Part shown: positions 44,879 to 52,237 of the stretch, one piece after another
Layout: each line of letters opens with the position of its first letter
How positions within the stretch are numbered: the stretch's first letter is position 1
Virus record (IMG/VR): IMGVR_UViG_3300017605_000087
Coordinates: 23,173-87,172 of that record
Strand: one strand, 5' to 3'
DNA length: 64,000 bases
Source of the DNA: a virus
Program-made: the position numbers and the translations under genes
Notes under the pieces: model-generated
The model's input: only the letters and a program-made list of their open reading frames with translations
The model's database searches: none
Told to the model about the DNA's origin: nothing

Positions 44879-44908
44879 ATTAAAGTTTAACCAATTAAAA
44901 CACATAAC

Positions 44909-45142
44909 ATGTTAACAACCAATGGTACTTACAAAAGACTAACATTACATCAAAGAATATCTTTGAAAGGAATGATAGCAAGTCCTAAAGAAAGAGAAGT
45001 ATTGAATCATAAAACAAGAGAACAATTAGATAAAGAATTAGATGCTTTAAGAGCATATTGGTTATTATCTGATAATTTTGTTGAATCAGTAGAACTATTC
45101 TTTAGAAATGTAAAAATAGTTAGTAATCCAACACCTATGTAA
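44909..45142 (+). CDS. Unknown protein (77 aa)
   Basis: Helical and polar (KEREVLNHKTREQLDKELDA in the middle). It has the recurrent leader at 44889-44908 and is coupled to the next gene (1 bp). It starts a run of nine close-packed small genes up to 47,579. No family recognised. Confidence 0.6.
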   Translation: MLTTNGTYKRLTLHQRISLKGMIASPKEREVLNHKTREQLDKELDALRAYWLLSDNFVESVELFFRNVKIVSNPTPM

Positions 45143-45143
45143 T

Positions 45144-45548
45144 ATGAAATTAGTCGGTAAAATACTAATAATAGGAACAGTAGATAGTGGATTAATGACT
45201 ACTGAAGCAATTAAAACTGCAATGCTAGAACATAAAGCTAGTGTTGTCATAGTTGGAAAGGGAATGACAGATGCAGAAGTAGAAGCTGACGAATCTGCAA
45301 TGGAAAAGATAAGGGAATTAAAAGGTATTCCAGCATTAAATAGTATCTTAATGGAAGAAATAAATAGATTATCTTTCAAATTATCTAAATATCAACCACT
45401 AAAAGAAGTTGAATTAAAAGATATAGGTATTAAAGGAATAGCTGAGATTAAACCAACTATGGGAAAACGTCAACACAACAAGTTTCACACAAAGGTTAAC
45501 ACCAAACCTTATAAAACTGGTAAACAACACAATCATAGAAGAAGATAA
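45144..45548 (+). CDS. Unknown protein with basic tail (134 aa)
   Basis: The N-terminus has a beta-strand and Gly-rich turn (GKILIIGTVDSG) but no complete nucleotide-binding loop. The middle is helical. The last 30 residues are very basic and His-rich (GKQHNHRRR). Nucleic-acid contact is likely for the tail. Function unknown. Confidence 0.55.
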   Translation: MKLVGKILIIGTVDSGLMTTEAIKTAMLEHKASVVIVGKGMTDAEVEADESAMEKIRELKGIPALNSILMEEINRLSFKLSKYQPLKEVELKDIGIKGIAEIKPTMGKRQHNKFHTKVNTKPYKTGKQHNHRRR

Positions 45549-45549
45549 C

Positions 45550-45804
45550 ATGAAGAAGAAACTATTAATGCTAATAGCAACGGTGTTTTATCATTTACAT
45601 AACTTTGTAGTTAGATTTGATAAGACACCGTATTTCATGCACCAAACCAGAAGATACATATTTGTTAGATGGTTAGGAAGAATAACTCTTAATACATCTA
45701 ATCAAGTATTAAATATAGCAACCACAACTAAACAAGACAAAATAAGAAGAAAACTCTATGAAGATAACTATAAATCAAATAATTCTTCTATTAGAAGTTT
45801 ATAG
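45550..45804 (+). CDS. Small basic protein with hydrophobic N-terminus (84 aa)
   Basis: Residues 4-20 (KLLMLIATVFYHLHNFVV) are hydrophobic and may associate with the membrane. The rest is rich in Arg, Lys and Asn. The end overlaps the next gene by 47 bp, so the C-terminus or the next start may be wrongly placed. Function unknown. Confidence 0.45.
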   Translation: MKKKLLMLIATVFYHLHNFVVRFDKTPYFMHQTRRYIFVRWLGRITLNTSNQVLNIATTTKQDKIRRKLYEDNYKSNNSSIRSL

Positions 45805-45985
45805 AGGAACAGAAGCTCTACAATCAATGATTGGTACAAATAATGAAGATTATAAGAAATTAGTTAATCTTAAACTAATCAAAGGTAAAGAAAAAGGTGG
45901 AATAACCACTTGGAAAACTACAAAACAAGGAACAGCATTAGTTACTAATATAAAATATTTAGGATTAATGGTGATTAATATGTAA
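45758..45985 (+). CDS. Possible small winged-helix protein (75 aa)
   Basis: ITINQIILLLEVYRG, then NEDYKKLVNLKLIKGKEKG and WKTTKQGTALV have the spacing of a winged helix-turn-helix (helix, recognition helix, wing, 'TxxG' end). I infer a DNA-binding regulator. It overlaps the upstream gene by 47 bp. Confidence 0.45.
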   Translation: MKITINQIILLLEVYRGTEALQSMIGTNNEDYKKLVNLKLIKGKEKGGITTWKTTKQGTALVTNIKYLGLMVINM

Positions 45986-46002
45986 ACAATTAAAACAAAT
46001 AT

Positions 46003-46212
46003 ATGAACAATCAAAGAAAACCATTAATTGCTGCTAGACCTAATAAGACGGTCAACCACAACTACAATGAAGCTAAGATTGACAATCTTACAATCCAATT
46101 TGGAGTGAGTAAGACTTTCGCAAGATTAATGCTAAAGTACGAATGTAAAACTCCTGATGATTACCGAAAAATAAGGAATAAGAGGAAGAAGGAAAGAACA
46201 AAAAAGAAATAA
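46003..46212 (+). CDS. Basic small protein (69 aa)
   Basis: Lys/Arg/Asn-rich throughout, ending in KIRNKRKKERTKKK. The middle (IQFGVSKTFARLMLKYECKT) could be a short helix-turn-helix. Probably nucleic-acid binding. A variant of the recurrent leader precedes it. Confidence 0.5.
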   Translation: MNNQRKPLIAARPNKTVNHNYNEAKIDNLTIQFGVSKTFARLMLKYECKTPDDYRKIRNKRKKERTKKK

Positions 46213-46217
46213 CTAAT

Positions 46218-46430
46218 ATGAAAAAGAAACTTGTAACAATAGCTACGTATGACAAAGGTTCATGCTTAGTAGGAATGGGTTATTCAGGTGTAGAAGATGA
46301 TTCTCCAAGAGGATTTATTATATGTATTCCTGTACCACTTCCATGGATTATGGGAACATTTGTATTAGGAATTGGAGTTAAAACATTTAATAATAAAGAC
46401 AATTATGCCAAAAAGCCGAGTAAGACGTAA
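46218..46430 (+). CDS. Unknown small protein with hydrophobic segment (70 aa)
   Basis: Residues 33-55 (FIICIPVPLPWIMGTFVLGI) are hydrophobic with several prolines, giving one possible membrane segment. The end overlaps the next gene by 26 bp. No family recognised. Confidence 0.5.
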   Translation: MKKKLVTIATYDKGSCLVGMGYSGVEDDSPRGFIICIPVPLPWIMGTFVLGIGVKTFNNKDNYAKKPSKT

Positions 46431-46608
46431 TAGAAAATTACCTAAGAGTAAATACGCCAATGCTAGACCAAAATCTACTAAAAGAGTTAAAGTAGAGATT
46501 CCAGAAGAAGAACAACGCACAATACCTGCTGTATATAGTAAGAAAGGTATTCTAATAAGACCAGAATATAAGAAAACACATAAAACAATAACACTTCACA
46601 CTTATTAA
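46405..46608 (+). CDS. Very basic small protein (67 aa)
   Basis: ATG 46405 (MPKSRVRRNRKLPKSKYANA) is preferred to the upstream ATG 46372 because it shortens the overlap and gives a consistent composition. About a third of residues are Lys or Arg. Probably a nucleic-acid-binding or ribosome-associated peptide. Function unknown. Confidence 0.5.
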   Translation: MPKSRVRRNRKLPKSKYANARPKSTKRVKVEIPEEEQRTIPAVYSKKGILIRPEYKKTHKTITLHTY

Positions 46609-46609
46609 T

Positions 46610-46939
46610 ATGGAAAACACAGAAACAAGAGTAGATGTAAAAAGACCAATATATTTGGAAAACCTAATTGAAGCTAGTCTTAAACAAGATATTTCAGTTA
46701 GGAAAACTAATACTGAATTAGAGTTAGATTTTACAATAGCTAAAGCTGAGATGCAGAAGAAGATTGTTGAAGTAACTTTACAAATAGCTAATAAAGAAAC
46801 TGAATTAACTAGAAAAGAAAATAACATTCCATTATATCCTGATGATTGTTATGAAGTAGCTTGTGAAATAGCTCTATTAAATAACAAATTGAAGTATTTT
46901 GAGAAGTTACTAGATTCTAAATTCAATATCAATGCTTAA
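46610..46939 (+). CDS. Coiled-coil protein (109 aa)
   Basis: A long heptad-like helix covers most of the protein (TELELDFTIAKAEMQKKIVE and following). No membrane segment or catalytic motif. The stop overlaps the next start by 8 bp. Likely a small dimeric adaptor. Function unknown. Confidence 0.55.
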   Translation: MENTETRVDVKRPIYLENLIEASLKQDISVRKTNTELELDFTIAKAEMQKKIVEVTLQIANKETELTRKENNIPLYPDDCYEVACEIALLNNKLKYFEKLLDSKFNINA

Positions 46940-47579
46940 AGAAGGAACATTAGTAGCTGTTAAAAATATGAAAACAGTTACACCAAATGGACAAGAACTA
47001 TTTGGAGAATGGGTATTTGCCAAAGTAGTAGCTTATGATGAAGAAAACAAACAGTATGCTTTAAACATAACAAAAGGTTTTAATGGAAGAGCTACTGGTG
47101 ATGTTAGAATAATTAAAGCTGCTGACCATGAAGTACATGATATAGTATTAGTCCATTGTTTTATCAGTATGGTAGTTCATAAAATAGCTCAATCCCATGA
47201 TAGAATAGCTGCACTCGTATCTGAAGCTGTAAAACATTATGCTGAATGGGTATTAGGAATGAATCCGAAAGAAAGAGTATGGTATCCAATAAGAAGTAGA
47301 AATGAATTAAAACAATTCATATTTACATTAGATACTTTAGCTAAAGCAAGAGCAACAAGGAGAGAAAGACAGATGGGGATGGTTATGGAATGGATGAAGG
47401 AACAAGAAGAAGCTAAAGATTTTGGTAATATGGTACATGAACTGTGGACTGATTATATTAATAAGGGTAAATTGGAAACAATAGAGATAAAGAAAGGAAC
47501 TTATAAAATTAATCAATGTGAGTGTGGCGCACCAATTTATAGAGCATCTCAGGACAAGAGGTTATTAATAACCCTATAA
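46932..47579 (+). CDS. Unknown protein (215 aa)
   Basis: The N-terminal 60 residues are beta-rich and resemble a small barrel (GTLVAVKNMKTV, then FAKVVAYDEENKQYALN). The remaining part is helical, and the C-terminus has a CECG pair. It ends the small-gene run; a promoter and a new operon begin right after it. No family recognised. Confidence 0.55.
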   Translation: MLKEGTLVAVKNMKTVTPNGQELFGEWVFAKVVAYDEENKQYALNITKGFNGRATGDVRIIKAADHEVHDIVLVHCFISMVVHKIAQSHDRIAALVSEAVKHYAEWVLGMNPKERVWYPIRSRNELKQFIFTLDTLAKARATRRERQMGMVMEWMKEQEEAKDFGNMVHELWTDYINKGKLETIEIKKGTYKINQCECGAPIYRASQDKRLLITL

Positions 47580-47607
47580 ATAAACTATGCGATTATTTTG
47601 TTAAATA

Positions 47608-47639
47608 TTTGCATATCTATCAGTAAATCCGTATATTAG
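47608..47639 (+). promoter_or_regulatory. Rightward promoter of the replication operon
   Basis: TTTG (47608-47611), 20 nt, TATATTAG (47632-47639), one mismatch to TAnnTTTG. Only 6 nt separate it from ATG 47646, so the mRNA would be leaderless or nearly so. Confidence 0.55.
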
Positions 47640-47645
47640 CACCTT

Positions 47646-48011
47646 ATGTCTTTAACCATCTATGTATTAAGAAAGTATGAGAATAGCCGAAGAATTGACT
47701 TAGAACTTATTGCTAAAGTAATAAGACTCCCACTATCTGCTGTAAGAAATAACAAAGCAATGGGGATATATCTAATAGATGTATTTGGTAATAAGTTACA
47801 ATCAAACGTTGTAACAGTATTAGGACTTGAAAAGAGTTACGAGGAATACTATGAATTATTTCTAGCATATCTTGAACGTAACAGAGAAAATGAAATACTA
47901 GAAAATCAATATGGAAAAGTATATAATGGGGCTGATTTCATTACAGTAACAGAATCATGCCGACTTTTATTACCACACGAAGTAGATAGTAAAGGTCAAT
48001 TTATTGTTTAA
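47646..48011 (+). CDS. Unknown protein, first gene of replication operon (121 aa)
   Basis: The N-terminus (LELIAKVIRLPLSAVRNNKA) has a helix-turn-helix flavour, as in small regulators. The rest is mixed. It is directly downstream of a promoter, with the ATG near the expected transcription start. It may be an early regulator. Evidence is weak. Confidence 0.5.
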   Translation: MSLTIYVLRKYENSRRIDLELIAKVIRLPLSAVRNNKAMGIYLIDVFGNKLQSNVVTVLGLEKSYEEYYELFLAYLERNRENEILENQYGKVYNGADFITVTESCRLLLPHEVDSKGQFIV

Positions 48012-48030
48012 CCATTTAATACTTAAAATT

Positions 48031-48624
48031 ATGCCAGACGAGCAAAACAAACATGACAAGAAACCATTCACAGAGTATGACCAAAAGAAAGGTAAACTAC
48101 GTAAAGCTAGGTTTCACGAAATTATAAGTAAATTAACACTTATGGAAAGAGCAGAACTATCTGCTACATTAATGCCCGAAGTAAACATGCCAGGGCAAGT
48201 TGATATAAAAGGAGTACAGAAGTTTTGTAGGTCATTACAAAATCCTGAAATACCTTTCGCAAAGAGTAATAATGAGCCTAAACCAGTAACAAAGGTAACA
48301 GAGAAGCCAATACAAGAGAAAAAACCTCAAGTAAATGCTCCTATGTTAGCTTCTACAAAGTTGAAGGATTTAGGTAAATTACCAAACATAGCTCCGTCAG
48401 ACATAAAAGATTACAAGATTGAGCCAGAACAATTCGCAGAAGTAGAAATGACCGAACAATCATTTAGAGGATACTTTAACACGTTGGGAGAACAATTTGT
48501 ACAAGAGCATGACTTACATGTGGTAGGTGGAACATTCAAATATCTAGGAACTGTTGATAACGGTGTAGGTAAATTTAAAATGTTCAGACAAGTAAGTAAG
48601 ACTCTAGTTGAAGAACAAGTATAA
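48031..48624 (+). CDS. Unknown hydrophilic protein (197 aa)
   Basis: ATG 48031 (MPDEQNKHDKKPFTEYDQKK) is chosen over 48004 because it clears the preceding stop and follows an AACC-type leader. The N-terminal half is charged and partly disordered with Lys/Pro runs. The last 60 residues are globular. A hairpin follows downstream. Function unknown. Confidence 0.55.
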   Translation: MPDEQNKHDKKPFTEYDQKKGKLRKARFHEIISKLTLMERAELSATLMPEVNMPGQVDIKGVQKFCRSLQNPEIPFAKSNNEPKPVTKVTEKPIQEKKPQVNAPMLASTKLKDLGKLPNIAPSDIKDYKIEPEQFAEVEMTEQSFRGYFNTLGEQFVQEHDLHVVGGTFKYLGTVDNGVGKFKMFRQVSKTLVEEQV

Positions 48625-48645
48625 TTTAAGATTGGTTGGTTAAAC

Positions 48646-48693
48646 GATGTAGTAAGAGAGTGAGGTAGTTATGTGCCTCACTTTCCCTACATC
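48646..48693 (+). terminator. Two-step hairpin, terminator or leader
   Basis: Outer GATGTAG/CTACATC (48646-48652 with 48687-48693) encloses AGTGAGG/CCTCACT (48659-48665 with 48676-48682). The inner part resembles the hairpin at 43828-43853 (AGTGAGGT, loop, CCTCACTT). It ends 13 bp before ATG 48707. Confidence 0.6.
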
Positions 48694-48706
48694 AATATAT
48701 AAGGAT

Positions 48707-48958
48707 ATGATAAAGATAAAGAATTTAGAACTATTAGCTGAACTAGATACTACAAATCGAGAGATTTATCTTTTTATCGGCACTAATTCAATTGAAATGC
48801 AAGTAAAACATTATTATATTCCTATTGGTAGTAAAGAAAGAGTAGTGGAATGTTGTTTAACATATCCTGCGAATAGATTTAACCAAATTGACATGAAAGA
48901 TGCTTTAAAATGGGCAGATAATCAAATAAACGAATTAATTGCAATTAAAAACAACTAA
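48707..48958 (+). CDS. Unknown protein (83 aa)
   Basis: ATG 48707 (MIKIKNLELLAELDTTNREI) is preferred: AAGGAT, a weak Shine-Dalgarno-like sequence, is directly upstream, and the longer frame from 48671 would start inside a hairpin. Mixed alpha/beta, no motif recognised. The next gene begins one base after the stop. Confidence 0.55.
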   Translation: MIKIKNLELLAELDTTNREIYLFIGTNSIEMQVKHYYIPIGSKERVVECCLTYPANRFNQIDMKDALKWADNQINELIAIKNN

Positions 48959-48959
48959 T

Positions 48960-49283
48960 ATGATAAGCATATTAAGAACGGTAACACAAGATATTGTAAG
49001 AAAAAAGAAAGAAGAAAAGAACTATAATAAGATACCAGTTAAATCACATTATTTATCGGGTTCTTTATTCATTCAAGAGAAACTAAAAGACTTAGCGAAG
49101 AATGTACACGATGATGTTGTTCCGTTAATTGAAAGAGAAGATGTAGTAGGATATGTTGAAAAAAGTGGTAAAGTAAAAATCACTTATGAAGATGAAGCTA
49201 CATTAGAAATAAAATTTGGTTCACCAAGAAACCAATACCTATACAGACAAGGTAAAGAAATTTTATTTAATGAAGAAGCATGA
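48960..49283 (+). CDS. Unknown basic protein (107 aa)
   Basis: ATG 48960 (MISILRTVTQDIVRKKKEEK) fits the one-base spacing from the previous stop; a frame from 48939 would overlap. The N-terminal 40 residues are basic and helical, and the C-terminus is beta-like. Its position directly before the RepL-like gene suggests a replication-associated role, which is inference. Confidence 0.5.
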   Translation: MISILRTVTQDIVRKKKEEKNYNKIPVKSHYLSGSLFIQEKLKDLAKNVHDDVVPLIEREDVVGYVEKSGKVKITYEDEATLEIKFGSPRNQYLYRQGKEILFNEEA

Positions 49284-49740
49284 TAAGTATGAGCAAAATC
49301 CATTCTTAGTTGACTTACAAATAAGTGAGAAATCAGAACTAAAAAAGATAATAGATTCAGGTGCAAAAATAGTAGATAAAGGACATGAAGTAGATTTAAA
49401 AGTTGTATATGCTAGTGAGAAGATTAGAGAAAGAGCTAGATTCTTAAAAGTATATGATAATGATTTAAGTTACTTAATAAATCTAACTAAACCCGGACTA
49501 ATAATGTTTGTATATCTCTGCAAACAACTAAGAGTAAATAAAGATAGAGTTTTACTAAACTCTGATGATGCACACGAAAAGTATCATATATCAATTAGAA
49601 ATGCTAAAGAAGGTATATTAAATCTAATTGATAACAGTATAATAGCTAGAACAAATGATACTAATATATATTTTCTTAATCCTAAATTAATATATAGAGG
49701 AGAAAGAAGATTTTTGTTACACCCAGATAATCAATATTGA
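49270..49740 (+). CDS. RepL-like winged-helix replication protein (156 aa)
   Basis: ATG 49270 (MKKHDKYEQNPFLVDLQI) is chosen; the longer frame from 49216 reads through the previous gene. The C-terminal half, LINLTKPGLIMFVYLCKQL, then GILNLIDNSIIARTNDTN and IYFLNPKLIYRGERR, has the helix, wing and 'NP-x-x-GdR' ending of RepL-type plasmid replication initiators. It may start phage or episomal replication. Similarity is recognised by eye only. Confidence 0.5.
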   Translation: MKKHDKYEQNPFLVDLQISEKSELKKIIDSGAKIVDKGHEVDLKVVYASEKIRERARFLKVYDNDLSYLINLTKPGLIMFVYLCKQLRVNKDRVLLNSDDAHEKYHISIRNAKEGILNLIDNSIIARTNDTNIYFLNPKLIYRGERRFLLHPDNQY

Positions 49741-49741
49741 T

Positions 49742-49966
49742 ATGTGGCCCAAATGTGATAAATGTGGTAAATACCATACAGAAACGAAAACATGTGACGA
49801 AATAGAAGATATGGTTGAAGGTTTAACAATGATTGTTGAATTAACTAAATCTGGATATGCTGGAACATTACCAAATGGTAATATAGTTGATAGAAGAGAA
49901 CATCCTGAAGCATATCCTATGGCTGAAAATCCAATGCTAGGAATAGCTAAACCAAAAGATGTATAA
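49742..49966 (+). CDS. Zinc-knuckle-like small protein (74 aa)
   Basis: The N-terminus CDKCGKYHTETKTC places three Cys and one His (5, 8, 12, 18) like a short zinc knuckle. The remainder (GYAGTLPNGNIVDRREHPEA) is polar. It starts one base after the RepL-like gene's stop and overlaps the next gene by 8 bp. Probably an accessory protein; role unknown. Confidence 0.55.
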   Translation: MWPKCDKCGKYHTETKTCDEIEDMVEGLTMIVELTKSGYAGTLPNGNIVDRREHPEAYPMAENPMLGIAKPKDV

Positions 49967-50528
49967 GAGTAGAGCAAGAGGATATGGACAAATGAATGAG
50001 TTTGTACATTCTATGAAAACATTATTAGAAAATAATCCTAAGAATGGTGTTTTTGTTCCTACAACTAAATATCCAAAAGAAACATTAGAATGGTTAGAAA
50101 GATTAGGATTAAAAGCTAAAGCTGAACCAAGTTATGCAACAACCAACTCAAAACCAATATGTAATTGGCGAGGTGGTCTAATAGGATTTACTAAATCAAG
50201 TAAAAAATTAACAGGTTACATATTTTATAAAATGAAAGATACAGCAGTTATATTAATAGAAAAAGAAAGAAACGAACAACAAACTAAACATGGCAAAACT
50301 ACTAAGATAGATGTCATAGAAAATCCTAATGGAGAATTAATACAAGGAGCAAAAGCTATTATTGATGGAGATTTAATGGCTTTTCCAAGTAATTGGAAAG
50401 CAACCTTTGTTAATAAAATGGTAAACAAACCATTAAAAGAAAGATTAGTTATCGCAGCAGCATTATTAGCTGCTGAAATTGATAGACTACAATATCTTGA
50501 AGATAATACAAATCAAGACACTTTATGA
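49959..50528 (+). CDS. Two-part protein with widespread phage C-terminal domain (189 aa)
   Basis: Residues 1-95 form one part. Residues 96-189 (IEKERNEQQTKHGKTTKID, later AALLAAEIDRLQYLEDN) match a domain common in phage proteins, with ER-x-x-Q near its start and ALI-AEIDRL near its end; its function is not known to me. The first part may bind substrate or DNA. It overlaps the next gene by 4 bp. Confidence 0.5.
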   Translation: MYKSRARGYGQMNEFVHSMKTLLENNPKNGVFVPTTKYPKETLEWLERLGLKAKAEPSYATTNSKPICNWRGGLIGFTKSSKKLTGYIFYKMKDTAVILIEKERNEQQTKHGKTTKIDVIENPNGELIQGAKAIIDGDLMAFPSNWKATFVNKMVNKPLKERLVIAAALLAAEIDRLQYLEDNTNQDTL

Positions 50529-50743
50529 TAGAAGAAGGAGATGCAATAAATGATTGCTACATGAGTGGAATTGGAGAGTTATCCGACATAGGATGTCCAG
50601 GAGAAATAGAACATATAGGTGAAGATTATGTAATAGTAAGAAATAGATTTACTAATAAACCTATATTCGTAAATAAATCAAGAGAAGAATTTGAGCAATT
50701 TTTAGCAAATACGAATAATGACACACATCGAGATAACACCTAA
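50525..50743 (+). CDS. Unknown small protein (72 aa)
   Basis: Acidic, mixed alpha/beta (GEIEHIGEDYVIVRNRFTNK) with a beta-hairpin-like core. Overlaps both neighbours, ending 26 bp inside the helicase gene. No family recognised. Possibly a helicase accessory factor by position. Confidence 0.5.
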   Translation: MIEEGDAINDCYMSGIGELSDIGCPGEIEHIGEDYVIVRNRFTNKPIFVNKSREEFEQFLANTNNDTHRDNT

Positions 50744-52139
50744 TGAGAACCAAGAACTAGCATTAAAGTTCTTAGTAAATTGGATAAATAATAACCATAA
50801 AGAAATTGAATTACCAGAAGATACTAGAATAACAATAGATTGGGCAAATAAGTTGTTTATGACACTTGTTGGTTCAGCAGGAACAGGTAAAACAACAGTA
50901 TTAAAATGGTTGTTAGAATTAATTGATAATAGTAAAACAAGAAGGATAGTTGTAACAGCTCCTACTCATAAAGCAAAAAGTGTAGCTGAAAGAGTAACAG
51001 GATTAATGGGTCAAACTATTCAAAAATTATTAGGATTAAGACCTAATACAGACTTAGAAGAATTTAATATTGATAATGTTTTATTTGATCCAATTGGAAC
51101 AAGTGAAATAGCAAATTGTGATTTAGTTATTGTTGATGAATGTAGTATGATAAATGAAGATTTACATAAGTACATTACAGATCAAGCGGCTAGATATAAA
51201 GTAAAAGTATTATTTGTAGGTGATGAGTTACAACTTCCACCAGTAAAAGAAATATTATCAAATACATTTAAAAATACCAACTGTGTAAGATTAACTCATA
51301 TTATGAGGCAATCTAATACTAATCCAATGAATGAATTGTTACACAGGTTGAGAGAAGATATAATGAATCCACATCAAAATTCATTTGCTGAATACTTGAG
51401 AGATAATCCAGTAGCATATAATGAGGATGGTGAAGGTTATGAAATGGTTAGAGATGAATCCATAATGAGAGATAAAATGGATGTTATTTTTAACTCTGAA
51501 AGATTTGCAGAAGCAAAAGATTTAATAAAACTATGTGCATGGACTAATGCAGCAGTTGGAACAGCTAATGGAACTATTCGTAAAATGATTTACAAAGATA
51601 GAGCTGTACAACAATTAGTATTAGGAGAAGTATTAATGAGTTATAAAAGTATATCTGATGGAGATGGTGATGTTATATTAGCAAATTCAGAGGATTACAT
51701 AGTAGCTGATTTAATGCCAGCCCAAAACTTTTATGATATACCTTGTCTAAGAGTAAATTTAACAAGAGGAGTAGGAGGATTTAAACAACCACCTATATAT
51801 ATTGTTGATAGAAATAGCTATGCTGAGTATAAAGAGAAAGCAGGTAAATTCTTAAAGGATGCTAAACTAAAGAAAGCATGGAAAGCATATTTTACATTCG
51901 CAGATAATAGTCTAACAATGGAACCATTGAAGATTAGAGTAATGAACAATGAGAATGTTAATCCTAAATCAATAGATTATGGATATGCTTTAACAGTTCA
52001 CAAAACACAAGGTAGTACATACGAAACAATAGTTGTTAATGCCAGAGATATAGCAAAGAACAGAGATGTAGTTGAAAGACGAAAACTTATGTATGTTGCA
52101 ATATCCAGAGCAAGTAAAAACGCTTTAATATTTGTATAA
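50718..52139 (+). CDS. Dda/RecD-like SF1B DNA helicase (473 aa)
   Basis: The motor motifs are visible in order: Walker A GSAGTGKTTVLKW, VTAPTHKAK (motif Ia), DLVIVDECSMI (Walker B), LFVGDELQLPP (motif III), and near the end YALTVHKTQGSTYE and LMYVAISRASK (UvrD/RecD C-terminal motifs). This fits a 5'-3' helicase of the Dda/RecD2/Pif1 group. It likely remodels forks or recombination intermediates with the polymerase encoded next to it. Confidence 0.85.
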   Translation: MTHIEITPNENQELALKFLVNWINNNHKEIELPEDTRITIDWANKLFMTLVGSAGTGKTTVLKWLLELIDNSKTRRIVVTAPTHKAKSVAERVTGLMGQTIQKLLGLRPNTDLEEFNIDNVLFDPIGTSEIANCDLVIVDECSMINEDLHKYITDQAARYKVKVLFVGDELQLPPVKEILSNTFKNTNCVRLTHIMRQSNTNPMNELLHRLREDIMNPHQNSFAEYLRDNPVAYNEDGEGYEMVRDESIMRDKMDVIFNSERFAEAKDLIKLCAWTNAAVGTANGTIRKMIYKDRAVQQLVLGEVLMSYKSISDGDGDVILANSEDYIVADLMPAQNFYDIPCLRVNLTRGVGGFKQPPIYIVDRNSYAEYKEKAGKFLKDAKLKKAWKAYFTFADNSLTMEPLKIRVMNNENVNPKSIDYGYALTVHKTQGSTYETIVVNARDIAKNRDVVERRKLMYVAISRASKNALIFV

Positions 52140-52237
52140 TGACATTCTATAATGTAGCATGGACAATCCTAATAGGTGCTGGTGTATTATGGGTAGCATA
52201 TACATATTTTAATAATAAAGAAGACGAAGAATGGTAA
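52139..52237 (+). CDS. Single-TM mini-protein (32 aa)
   Basis: The frame reads MTFYNVAWTILIGAGVLWVA and then YTYFNNKEDEEW. It overlaps the helicase stop by one base (TAATG) and the polymerase start by 7 bp, filling the gap exactly. One membrane helix with an acidic cytoplasmic tail. Function unknown. Confidence 0.5.
   Translation: MTFYNVAWTILIGAGVLWVAYTYFNNKEDEEW

Noticed and set aside
48671-48706. Upstream start ATG 48671 for the 83-residue protein
   Set aside because: It lies inside the hairpin loop, and the extra residues look like non-coding translation; ATG 48707 has AAGGAT directly before it.
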